From CBDCYS01 sp965226245 (lineage in GTDB: Bacteria; Acidobacteriota; Terriglobia; Bryobacterales; UBA6623), in NCBI GenBank assembly GCA_965226245.1, contig CBDDCL010000015.1, positions 806,001 through 870,000 of the forward strand: DNA of 64,000 nt, read 5' to 3'. The number at the start of each line of letters is the position of its first letter. The stretch's first letter is position 1. The position numbers and the translations under genes are program-made. Positions 53,564-61,371 of the stretch are shown here, piece by piece. The notes beneath the pieces are model-generated. The model was not told the origin of the DNA, searched no databases, and saw nothing but the letters and a program-made list of their open reading frames with translations.

Positions 53564-53626
53564 ATGGCCGCGCGTTCCAACGAAGGGCGCTGGAGAATAA
53601 CCTCTCCGAATTGGAGAGAATGCTAA
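53564..53626 (+). pseudogene. Second scrap of the DUF2520-type gene start
   Basis: MAARSNEGRW is followed by unrelated codons and a stop after 20 residues. It is the duplicated 5' end of the gene fragment at 52633, and it lies 18 bp upstream of panB. The sequence after the repeat break leads straight to the panB ribosome-binding site (AGAGGGAG). Confidence 0.6.
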
Positions 53627-53644
53627 CAGAGGGAGTCAAACCCC

Positions 53645-54484
53645 ATGTCCGAGAAGCTGAAGAAAATAAACGCTCCTGATCTGAGGCGGATGAAGAAGCG
53701 CGGCGAGAAGATCGCCATGCTCACCGCCTATGACGCCACGATGGCGAAGCTTCTCGACCGGGCCGGCATCGACGTCATCCTGGTCGGCGACACGGTGGGT
53801 ATGGTCGTGCTGGGCTACGACACCACGCTGCCCGTCACGCTGGACGACATTCTCCACCACACCAAAGCCGTCACACGCGGCGTTTCGCGTCCGCTCGTTG
53901 TGGCGGACATGCCTTTCCTGACTTATAAGATCACGGTACCCGAAGCGGTCCGCAACGCTGGGCGGCTGATTCAAGAAGGTGGCGCGGCCGCCGTCAAGGT
54001 GGAAGGCGGCGAGCCGGTGATCGACGCAGTTCGGCGGCTGGTCGATGTGGGCATCCCGGTGATGGGCCACCTCGGCCTCCAGCCACAGTCGGTCCACCAG
54101 ATCGGCGGCTACCGGCGTCAGGCGCGCGACGAGGAAGCGGCCGAACGGCTGCTTAGCGACGCCCGCGAGCTGGAAAAAGCCGGAGCCTTCGCGATCGTGC
54201 TGGAATCCATTCCGAAGGGAGTTGCCCGGGAAGTCACGGCTCAACTGCGCATTCCGACAATCGGAATCGGCGCCGGTCCTCACTGCGACGGTCAAGTTCT
54301 GGTGAGTCACGATGCATTCGGCCTCTATGACGAGTTTGTGCCGCCGTTCGTGAAGCAATATGCCAAGCTGGCCGGGCAGATTGTCGCCGCGGCCGGGGAG
54401 TACGCCGAAGAGGTGCGACAAGGAAAGTTTCCCGCCCAAGACAAGCCGGTACCGATCTCGACAGCACGTGACAAGGGCACATGA
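53645..54484 (+). CDS. panB: 3-methyl-2-oxobutanoate hydroxymethyltransferase
   Basis: This 279-residue enzyme makes ketopantoate from alpha-ketoisovalerate and methylene-THF. It shows AMLTAYDATMAKLLDRAGID, VGDTVGMVVLGYDTTLPVTL, AAAVKVEGG, GIPVMGHLGLQPQSVHQIGG and the catalytic region VLESIPKGVAREVTAQLRIP, GIGAGPHCDGQVLVSHD. The length is normal. An AGAGGGAG ribosome-binding site precedes it. Its stop overlaps the panC start (ATGA). Confidence 0.96.
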   Translation: MSEKLKKINAPDLRRMKKRGEKIAMLTAYDATMAKLLDRAGIDVILVGDTVGMVVLGYDTTLPVTLDDILHHTKAVTRGVSRPLVVADMPFLTYKITVPEAVRNAGRLIQEGGAAAVKVEGGEPVIDAVRRLVDVGIPVMGHLGLQPQSVHQIGGYRRQARDEEAAERLLSDARELEKAGAFAIVLESIPKGVAREVTAQLRIPTIGIGAGPHCDGQVLVSHDAFGLYDEFVPPFVKQYAKLAGQIVAAAGEYAEEVRQGKFPAQDKPVPISTARDKGT

Positions 54485-55401
54485 GCGTCAGAATTATTTC
54501 CACGATCGCGGAACTGCGCCAGCATCTCAAGGGGGTGAAAGCCGAGGGTCGAATCGTGGGGCTGGTCCCCACCATGGGCGCTCTTCACGCTGGGCACATT
54601 CGGTTGATCGACCAAGCCGTCGAGGAGTGCGGCCATGTCGTGGCAACGCTGTTCGTGAATCCGATTCAGTTCAACCAGCCGGGGGACTACCAGCGCTACC
54701 CGCGAACAATGGACCATGACCTGGAGGTCTGCCAACAGCACGGCGTCGATGTTCTGTTCGCCCCGTCGCTCGAAGAGATGTATCCGGGCGAACAGCGCGC
54801 CTTTGTCGAGGTGACGCACCTCGGCGACCATCTTTGCGGAAAGCGCCGCCCCGGCCATTTCCGGGGTGTTGTCACGGTCGTAATGAAACTTCTCAACATT
54901 GCGCAGCCTGATCGCGCCTACTTCGGAGAGAAAGACGTTCAGCAACTGGCTCTTATTGAGCGTATGGTCAAGGACCTCAATCTGCCCGTAGCGATCGTCC
55001 CGGCGCCCACTGTGCGGGAACACGACGGGCTGGCTCTCAGCTCCAGAAATAAGCACCTGGACCCCGACCAGCGGCGGGTCGCCGTCGCACTTTACGAAGC
55101 TCTAAGAATCGCCGAAGCCTGCATCGCGCGAGGCCTGCGAAGCAGCGGCGAGGTCACAAGAGAAGCACGGCGAGCGATTGAACAGCACAGCGGGGTTCGC
55201 CTGGAGTATTTCGAGATTGTCGACCCGGACCAATTGCAGCCGGTGGCCGAGATTACCGGGCCTGTACGCGTCGCCGGCGCGATTTGGGTTGGCTCAACGC
55301 GGCTGATCGACAATCTGTTGTGTGACCCCGCGCATGAATCCGCCGGGGCTTCCCCCAGCAATTCAACGGCTGCGCACGTTAAGGAGAAGGTTCAGGCCTG
55401 A
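54481..55401 (+). CDS. panC: Pantothenate synthetase
   Basis: This 306-residue protein joins pantoate and beta-alanine. It has the nucleotidyltransferase motif VPTMGALHAGHIRLIDQA (HxGH), NPIQFNQPGDYQRYPRTMDH, HLCGKRRPGHFRGVVTVVMK and DRAYFGEKDVQQLALIERMV, then LALSSRNKHLDP. The length is slightly above the norm owing to a Ser/Ala-rich tail. Translationally coupled to panB. Confidence 0.96.
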   Translation: MSVRIISTIAELRQHLKGVKAEGRIVGLVPTMGALHAGHIRLIDQAVEECGHVVATLFVNPIQFNQPGDYQRYPRTMDHDLEVCQQHGVDVLFAPSLEEMYPGEQRAFVEVTHLGDHLCGKRRPGHFRGVVTVVMKLLNIAQPDRAYFGEKDVQQLALIERMVKDLNLPVAIVPAPTVREHDGLALSSRNKHLDPDQRRVAVALYEALRIAEACIARGLRSSGEVTREARRAIEQHSGVRLEYFEIVDPDQLQPVAEITGPVRVAGAIWVGSTRLIDNLLCDPAHESAGASPSNSTAAHVKEKVQA

Positions 55402-55447
55402 AATCAGGACAGGCTCCGGTTCAGTGCGTTTCGTGAATCTGGCGGGA

Positions 55448-56266
55448 TCAATCGTCGTAGTCAACCGAGCCCGTCGAGTCCTCGGATGATCCAGACACAA
55501 CAACCATGAAGAACGAAAAAGAAATGCGGTAGTAGGAGTGGAGAAGGGCAAGGGCGGCGCACCAGGTGAGCGTCTTGGACAGCTTATTCCGGATGCTGTG
55601 CCTGACGTCGAAATAGTCGATCACGAGACCCCTCGTGGAGAACCACAGAAACAGAGCCCCAAAGACGAGCGCCACCCAGGGGTCGCTGTCGAACTCGAAG
55701 GATTCGACGAACTTCGCGCCGATCGGCGAACGCGTTCCAAGTTCGGTCAAGAAAGGGATCATGAACCCCGTCGGTGTCAGGCTCTCGATCAGCGCCGCCG
55801 CCGCTGCCGCGCCGCCGAGAATCGAAAGCAATGTCGTCAAAGCGGTGAAGCGCCGATTGATGATTCCGGCTAGCCCGATCAGCGCCAGCGCCGGAAAGCA
55901 CGCCAGGCGAATCAAGACCAGTTCGAACAAGAACTCCAGCGGAAGCAACTCGCTGATCAGGGCGAAGATCGCGGCCCAACTAAAACTGACGGAGGCTGCC
56001 CAGGGAACGGACACGATCTTCGCCTTGAGGGGATGGCGATAGGCGAACCATTGCATCAGCGCGGCCGCGAGCAGGGCGACGCCGAACACCATGATTCTGT
56101 CCCAACCGCTGAGCTCCGAAAGCTGGAACCAGACGAGGACGAAGGTAACCGCCATCAGGGCCCAGAGCCCTAGCGCGTCGCCGATCGCAGTCCCTAGCCG
56201 GAGCGGCGGTTCGCCTTCCGCCTTGTCGCCACTGGAAAGGTATAAGGCGTATGCGACGTCGTTCAT
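55448..56266 (-). CDS. Polytopic membrane protein of unknown function
   Basis: From ATG 56266 (MNDVAYALYLSSGDKAEGEP; 272 residues). About seven hydrophobic helices follow, including ALMAVTFVLVWFQLSELSGW, ALLAAALMQWFAYRHPLKAK and LIRLACFPALALIGLAGIIN. The C-terminal tail is acidic and Ser-rich. An extra nine-residue start at 56293 is possible. No family was recognised. It is convergent with panC, 46 bp away. Confidence 0.7.
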   Translation of the reverse strand: MNDVAYALYLSSGDKAEGEPPLRLGTAIGDALGLWALMAVTFVLVWFQLSELSGWDRIMVFGVALLAAALMQWFAYRHPLKAKIVSVPWAASVSFSWAAIFALISELLPLEFLFELVLIRLACFPALALIGLAGIINRRFTALTTLLSILGGAAAAAALIESLTPTGFMIPFLTELGTRSPIGAKFVESFEFDSDPWVALVFGALFLWFSTRGLVIDYFDVRHSIRNKLSKTLTWCAALALLHSYYRISFSFFMVVVSGSSEDSTGSVDYDD

Positions 56267-56489
56267 GCTGCTCCTTGGCCGGCGGAGGGTCACTATATCA
56301 CACGATCACAGGCCTTTCCACGCAAGGCCTGCTGGCGGCTGCTTGGGGTGCGTAGGGATAGCGCCGCGGAGGCTTTTCAATCCGGCAGGAACGATCCCGG
56401 ATACACGAATCCCGCGGCAAAGTCACTAAACTAGAAAAGTAGACGGCCTGCCGCTTTCCTGCGCGGCTTTTTCAGTCGGCACTCGTATC

Positions 56490-57830
56490 ATGTCAGAAGC
56501 TTCTTCGACCTTGGCGGTTCTTCCCTCCCAAAAGGAAAAAACCACCGTTGGCAATTACTTTGTTGCCAACTATCCGCCGTTCTCCCTATGGACCTCCGGC
56601 CGCGTGGGCGAAGCCCTCGATCAGCTCGAGCGGCCCGGCAATCCTGACACGCGGGTCGGGATGTACGTTCACATCCCGTTCTGCCGCAAACGCTGTGACT
56701 TCTGTTATTTCCGGGTCTACACCGACAAGAACAGCAGGGACATCGCCAACTACTTGGATGCGATGATCGCCGAAGCGGATCAGTTGGCGCGGAAACCTTT
56801 TACGCAAGGGCGCAAGCTGCAGTTCTTTTACTTCGGCGGCGGCACTCCGTCCTACCTGTCCGACGCCCAACTGACGCACCTGTTTGGTGGCCTGCGGCGA
56901 GCCTTCCCGTGGGATGAAGCCGAAGAGATCACCTTCGAATGCGAGCCCGGCACGCTGACCGAAAAGAAGGTTCATGCGATCCGGGGGCTCGGCGTCACGC
57001 GCTTGAGTCTGGGCGTGGAAAACTTCGACGACAGCGTGCTCGAGGTCAACAACCGGGCGCACAAGTCCAAGGAGATCTACCGGGCCTACCAATGGGCGCG
57101 CGATGCCGGCTACCCGCAGATCAACATTGACTTGATCGCCGGCATGGTCGGAGAAACCGAGAAAAACTGGCGGCGCTGCATCGAGGAAACCATCGCTCTC
57201 TCGCCCGACGCCATCACGGTCTATCAGATGGAAGTGCCTCACAACACGACCCTCTATCGCGATATGAAAGCGCAAGGCAACGGCGTCGCCCCGGTCGCGG
57301 ACTGGGCCACGAAGCGCCGCTGGGTTAAGGAAGCTTTCGCTGCGTTTGAAGCAAACGGGTACACCATTGGCAGCGCCTACACGGCGGTGAAAGATCCGGC
57401 GAATGCCAAGTTTATTTATCGCGATTCGTTGTGGACCGGTGCCGACATGCTGGCCGTCGGCGTCTCATCGTTCGGTCACTTGGCCCGAGTGCATTATCAA
57501 AATGAGGTTCACATGGAACCCTACATCGAGGCGATTCAGCAGGGCCGGCTGCCGGCGCTGCGGGCGCTCCGGATCAGCGACGAAGAGGAAATGATCCGGC
57601 AGTTCGTCTTGCAGATAAAACTCGGCCGCCTGTCCGCCGAGCCGTTCCGGCGGCAGTTCGGAATCGATGTCATGGAGCGCTGGGGTGGTATTTTGAAAAC
57701 GTACGAGGAGGCTGGATACCTAACCGTGCGCGACGGCCTGATCGAACTCACCCGAGATGGCTTGCTTCAAGTAGATCGCCTGCTCAGTGCATTCTTTCTT
57801 CCACAGCATCGGGGGATTCGCTACACGTAG
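56490..57830 (+). CDS. Radical SAM protein, HemN/HemW (coproporphyrinogen oxidase-like) family
   Basis: This 446-residue protein has YVHIPFCRKRCDFCYFRVYT, with C65, C69 and C72 binding the 4Fe-4S cluster, then FFYFGGGTPSYLSDAQLTHL and EITFECEPGTLTEKKV. Further on are RLSLGVENFDDSVLEVNNRA and INIDLIAGMVGETEKNW, as in HemN/HemW. It lacks the HemN N-terminal tripyrrole-binding extension, and it is followed by a FAD oxidoreductase gene. I infer a methyl- or group-transfer or oxidation role on an unknown substrate and not haem synthesis. The two genes may form an operon with a repeat between them. Confidence 0.85.
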   Translation: MSEASSTLAVLPSQKEKTTVGNYFVANYPPFSLWTSGRVGEALDQLERPGNPDTRVGMYVHIPFCRKRCDFCYFRVYTDKNSRDIANYLDAMIAEADQLARKPFTQGRKLQFFYFGGGTPSYLSDAQLTHLFGGLRRAFPWDEAEEITFECEPGTLTEKKVHAIRGLGVTRLSLGVENFDDSVLEVNNRAHKSKEIYRAYQWARDAGYPQINIDLIAGMVGETEKNWRRCIEETIALSPDAITVYQMEVPHNTTLYRDMKAQGNGVAPVADWATKRRWVKEAFAAFEANGYTIGSAYTAVKDPANAKFIYRDSLWTGADMLAVGVSSFGHLARVHYQNEVHMEPYIEAIQQGRLPALRALRISDEEEMIRQFVLQIKLGRLSAEPFRRQFGIDVMERWGGILKTYEEAGYLTVRDGLIELTRDGLLQVDRLLSAFFLPQHRGIRYT

Positions 57831-58055
57831 TTTCGCCTCTTGACCTGAGATAGGCGACACCGGCCAGAATAGGGTTAGCCGCCCGTGGCAAAAGTGTGCT
57901 CGGGCGAAAAAAGGGGGACTGCCACCAATTTCCGCTTCTCCAATCCATTCTAGAATCAGCGCTTGGTCGAAAGGAAATTGGCTGGCTGTCCCCTTTTTTC
58001 GCGTGATGAGGGCGATGGAGTGGACCAGAGCGGCCCCCGCCAAAACGCTTTTTTA
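57831..58055. other. Gap between radical SAM and FAD genes, containing a hairpin repeat
   Basis: This 225-bp gap holds the 99-bp inverted repeat at 57904-58002. The start codon at 58056 follows it at 54 bp. No promoter was picked out. Confidence 0.5.
57904..58002. repeat. Long imperfect inverted repeat (REP/BIME-like)
   Basis: Arm 1 (57904-57933) begins GCGAAAAAAGGGGGACTGCC, followed by ACCAATTTCC. Arm 2 (57973-58002) is its near complement, GGAAATTGGCTGGCTGTCCC followed by CTTTTTTCGC. Thirty-base arms with few mismatches around a 39-nt loop. The GGGGACAGCC-type arm is familiar from repeats tied to REP-associated transposases, a recollection not checked here. Confidence 0.8.
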
Positions 58056-59363
58056 ATGAACGGCAACGGACATATCAGCGACACCACCCGCTTCGACGCG
58101 ATCGTCATTGGCGCCGGACCGGCCGGCTCCACGGCAGCCGCCGTACTAGCCGCAAAAGGCCGCCGGGTCGTGATCCTTGAAAAGCAAAAGTTCCCGCGGT
58201 ATAGCGTGGGCGAATCGCTGATTCCCTATTGCTATTTTCCGCTCGAACGCATCGGAGTCCTCGAAAAAATCAAACAGGCGGCCTTCGTCAAGAAGTACAG
58301 CGTTCAATTCGCCAGCGTCGACGGCCGTGTTTCGCAGCCCTTCTATTTCTTCCAACACCTCGAGCACGAGGCGTCCCAAACCTGGCAAGTCTGGCGCGGC
58401 GAGTTCGACAAAATCTTACTGGACAACGCCGTGGAGAAGGGTGCTGAGGTGCTCCATGAGACGGCCGCCAAGAAGCTGATCCGCGATGGGGACCAGTGCG
58501 TCGGCGTGGAGGCTCGCGGCAAAGACGGCGCCTCGCGGTCACTTTATGCTCCCATCACAATCGATTGCAGCGGCCGGGACGGCTTTGCGTTGAAACGCAA
58601 CGACTGGCTGGTACGCGACCCAAAGTTGAACAAGATTTCGATCTGGACTTACTATCGCGGCGGACTGCGCGACGAGGGCTACGACGAGGGAGCGACCACG
58701 GTTGCCTACCTGCCCAAAAGAGGCTGGTTCTGGTATCTTCCCCTCTCGGGCGACGTTGTGGGCGTGGGAATCACGGCGGAAGCCGACTACCTTTACCGCG
58801 ACGGCAAGGATGTGCAGGCCATCTTTGAGCGAGAGATCCGGGTCAACAAGTGGATTAAAGAGCATCTGGCGCCCGCCGAACGAATCAACGACTTCCGCGT
58901 CACGGGAGAGTACTCCTATCGCTCACGCTACTGCGCCGCCAACGGTCTCGTCTTGGCCGGCGACGCCTTCGCCTTCCTCGACCCAGTATTCTCCTCCGGA
59001 GTCCTCCTGGCGCTCCGCGGCGGGGAGATGGCGGGCGACGCCGTGGACGAAGCGCTCACGGCGGGCGATTTTTCAGCAGCGAGATTTCGTGCCTACTCCG
59101 AGCAACTCTGCGTGGGCATGGAAGCCATGCGAAAGCTCGTTTACGCCTTCTACGACCAAGCCTTCAGTTTCGGCAAACTGTTCCACAAATACCCCGACCT
59201 GCGGGCCGATACGACTGACTGCCTCATCGGGAATCTTTTCAGAGACTTCGACCCATTATTTAAAGCAATATCTGAGTTCGCTGACGTGCCGCGGCCAGTA
59301 CCTCACGGCGCCCCCATGCCGCCAACGGCAGATCCGCGGATTGCGCCGGCTCTGTCAGATTAG
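58056..59363 (+). CDS. FAD-dependent oxidoreductase, flavin halogenase/geranylgeranyl-reductase-like
   Basis: From ATG 58056 the protein has 435 residues. An earlier in-frame start at 57963 lies within the repeat and is disfavoured. Residues 14-28 (DAIVIGAGPAGSTAA) are the FAD-binding Rossmann loop. They are followed by RYSVGESLIPYCYFPLERIG, the GES motif of the halogenase-like group, then GWFWYLPLSGDVVGVGI (WxW-x-P-like) and LAGDAFAFLDPVFSSGVLLA. The WxW motif supports halogenase-like chemistry but does not prove it. The upstream radical SAM gene is the likely partner. Confidence 0.85.
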   Translation: MNGNGHISDTTRFDAIVIGAGPAGSTAAAVLAAKGRRVVILEKQKFPRYSVGESLIPYCYFPLERIGVLEKIKQAAFVKKYSVQFASVDGRVSQPFYFFQHLEHEASQTWQVWRGEFDKILLDNAVEKGAEVLHETAAKKLIRDGDQCVGVEARGKDGASRSLYAPITIDCSGRDGFALKRNDWLVRDPKLNKISIWTYYRGGLRDEGYDEGATTVAYLPKRGWFWYLPLSGDVVGVGITAEADYLYRDGKDVQAIFEREIRVNKWIKEHLAPAERINDFRVTGEYSYRSRYCAANGLVLAGDAFAFLDPVFSSGVLLALRGGEMAGDAVDEALTAGDFSAARFRAYSEQLCVGMEAMRKLVYAFYDQAFSFGKLFHKYPDLRADTTDCLIGNLFRDFDPLFKAISEFADVPRPVPHGAPMPPTADPRIAPALSD

Positions 59364-59415
59364 AATCGACTTCCTGGTGGAATTCTGGGAGAATCCGCTG
59401 AACCCGCGGACCGAA

Positions 59416-61335
59416 TCACCAGCCGTCGGCATACCGGAACGCGTAGGGATCCGCTCCAGCCTCGATCACTCCGCCGGGTTTCGCCTTGACGGCGGTCGGC
59501 GCGGACCCGCTGCTCCAACGGCTGCGGCGCTCGACTTTATGACCCATGAGTTCCAGTTGCTGGACGGTTTGTTGCGGGATACGCTCGTCAAGCAGGAGAA
59601 GGTTTCGCTCAATGGCGTGGTCGTCGAAGCTGGCCACCATGTGCTTGGTTTGGAAGCGTGCCGCTTCAACCGCCTCCTGAGGATTCATCCCAAACTCCAA
59701 GGCGGCTAACAGCACTTGCAGCAGGGCTTGATCCTGCTGGTCGCCGCCCGGCGTCGAAAGCGCCATGTACGGGTGGCCGGCACGGGTGACGATCGTGGGA
59801 GAAAGCGTGATCCTCGGCCGCTTGCCGGGCGCGACCACGTTCGGGTGGTTCTCGATCATCACAAAGCTCTGCGCCCGCTGCGTCAGTGGAATTCCCGTAT
59901 CGCCCGCAATGACCGAAGGCATCCAGGCGCCCGAGGGGGTGGCGGAAAACATGATGCCGTCTTTGTCGATGATGTTGATGCAAGTCGTGTCCTTCGACAT
60001 CAGCGCGTCAGTCAGGGGCCGGAGTTGACCGACGTACCTCGAAGGATGCGGAGGCTCCCGGCCGCCGAATTGGCCGGGCCGAAACTCGCTCGACGCATTT
60101 GTCAAATCGATGATCTGGCGCCGTTTGGCGGCGTAAACCTTGCTGACCAACTGCTGGGGAACCGCCGAAAACTCGGGATCCGCGTAATAGGTGTCGCGAT
60201 CCGCATAAGCGAGCTTCAGCGACTCGACCAGCGCGTGGATGTAGCCGCCTGAATTCCATCCCATCTGCTTGAGGTCGTAGCCCTCCAAAATGTTGAGGGC
60301 TTCAACCATCACCGCGCCCTGTGTCCAAAAGCCGGCCTTATAGACCTCAAAACCTCGATAGTTTGTTTTTAGAGGTTCCTCGACAGCGGTGCGATAGGCC
60401 GCCAGGTCTTCGTACCGCAGCAGTCCGCCGTTTTCTTTGACGAAGCGGCCGATCTCGCGGGCAATATCGCCACGATAGAAGAAGTCGCGCACGGCGTCGA
60501 TCGCGGCTTCACGGGATGCGCCCTTCTCCAAAGCCCTTTTCTCGGCCGCCGCCATGGACCGCAGAGTCCTCGCCAGGCCGGGCTGGCGAAAGATATCGCC
60601 GGGACGTGACAGTCTTCCCCCCGGCATGAAGACTTTTTGCGAGGTTGGAAATCGCCGCAGAAAACGTGCCGCTCCAGCGATCGAGCGCGCCCGGACTTGG
60701 TCGATGGGAAAGCCGTCCGCAAGTTCAATTGCAGGCTGAGCGACTTCGTGAAAGTGCTTGGTGCCAAAGGTCTTGAGTGCGACCAGCCCGCCGTCCACCA
60801 TGCCTGGCACCAAGGCCGGCAGTAAACCGTAGGAGGGAATGGGCCCGGTGCTGCGGCCCCGCCGCCGCGCTTCCTGTTCACTCTCGGGTTGAAGCCGGCG
60901 GCTTTGGAAAAACTCGCGTGTCATTAGTTTGGGCGCGGGACCCAAACCAGGGATGCAGTGCACCTTGCCGTCTTTGGTCCGAATCAAGATCGGAGCTTCG
61001 CCGCCGAATCCGAAATGGGAAAACTCCGAGACCGCACCGGCGAAAAGTGAAGCGATACCCGCGTCGACGGCGTTGCCTCCGCCATGAAACGTGCGCATGG
61101 CGGCCTCGGTCACCAGCGGGGTTCCGGCAGCAACCGCTCCGCGCGTTCCTCGCACGACGGGGCGCAGCACCGGCCAGCGCATGGCCCGCTCGCGCCGCTG
61201 CTTAGCGCGCAACTCACGGGATTGCGGCTGCGATTCCATCGGGACCGCAAAGTACAGCAGCGAAGCGGCACAAAGCAGTGCCGCGAAAAGTGAAAACCGC
61301 TTTAGGAGGACCTTCCGCATCGCCCTTGTCATCAT
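59416..61335 (-). CDS. Gamma-glutamyltransferase
   Basis: This 639-residue protein has a signal peptide (FSLFAALLCAASLLYFAVPM) and the large-subunit motifs AAGTPLVTEAAMRTFHGGGN and AVDAGIASLFAGAVSEFSHF. The autoprocessing nucleophile is Thr450 in SKDTTCINIIDKDGIMFSAT (E. coli has TTH; here TTC), so the expected small subunit is residues 450-639. The C-terminal motif SPTIVTRAGHPYMALSTPGG is present. The enzyme cleaves glutathione or transfers gamma-glutamyl groups in the periplasm. An insertion sequence ends 36 bp upstream of its start and may have displaced its promoter. Confidence 0.9.
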   Translation of the reverse strand: MMTRAMRKVLLKRFSLFAALLCAASLLYFAVPMESQPQSRELRAKQRRERAMRWPVLRPVVRGTRGAVAAGTPLVTEAAMRTFHGGGNAVDAGIASLFAGAVSEFSHFGFGGEAPILIRTKDGKVHCIPGLGPAPKLMTREFFQSRRLQPESEQEARRRGRSTGPIPSYGLLPALVPGMVDGGLVALKTFGTKHFHEVAQPAIELADGFPIDQVRARSIAGAARFLRRFPTSQKVFMPGGRLSRPGDIFRQPGLARTLRSMAAAEKRALEKGASREAAIDAVRDFFYRGDIAREIGRFVKENGGLLRYEDLAAYRTAVEEPLKTNYRGFEVYKAGFWTQGAVMVEALNILEGYDLKQMGWNSGGYIHALVESLKLAYADRDTYYADPEFSAVPQQLVSKVYAAKRRQIIDLTNASSEFRPGQFGGREPPHPSRYVGQLRPLTDALMSKDTTCINIIDKDGIMFSATPSGAWMPSVIAGDTGIPLTQRAQSFVMIENHPNVVAPGKRPRITLSPTIVTRAGHPYMALSTPGGDQQDQALLQVLLAALEFGMNPQEAVEAARFQTKHMVASFDDHAIERNLLLLDERIPQQTVQQLELMGHKVERRSRWSSGSAPTAVKAKPGGVIEAGADPYAFRYADGW

Positions 61336-61371
61336 AGCAGCCGCCCCCGCGGAATCGGCTCTCTAGAGTTG

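Larger units (their letters stand above)
51876..53588. repeat. Tandem duplication, about 926-930 bp unit, two copies
   Basis: Copy 1 spans about 51876-52656 and copy 2 about 52802-53588. Each begins TCTGACTCATCATCGCAATC, contains a Uma2 gene and ends in the first codons of another gene (ATGGC-GCGCGTTCC). Copy 2 has a 4-bp insertion (GCTAGC-TCGC) upstream of its Uma2 start. Between them lies a unique 150-bp stretch from the start of a Rossmann-fold gene. Confidence 0.9.

Noticed and set aside
51876..53588. Assembly artefact as an explanation of the Uma2 duplication
   Set aside because: The two copies differ at many bases, including a 4-bp insertion and clustered substitutions, which a collapsed or repeated assembly would not create.
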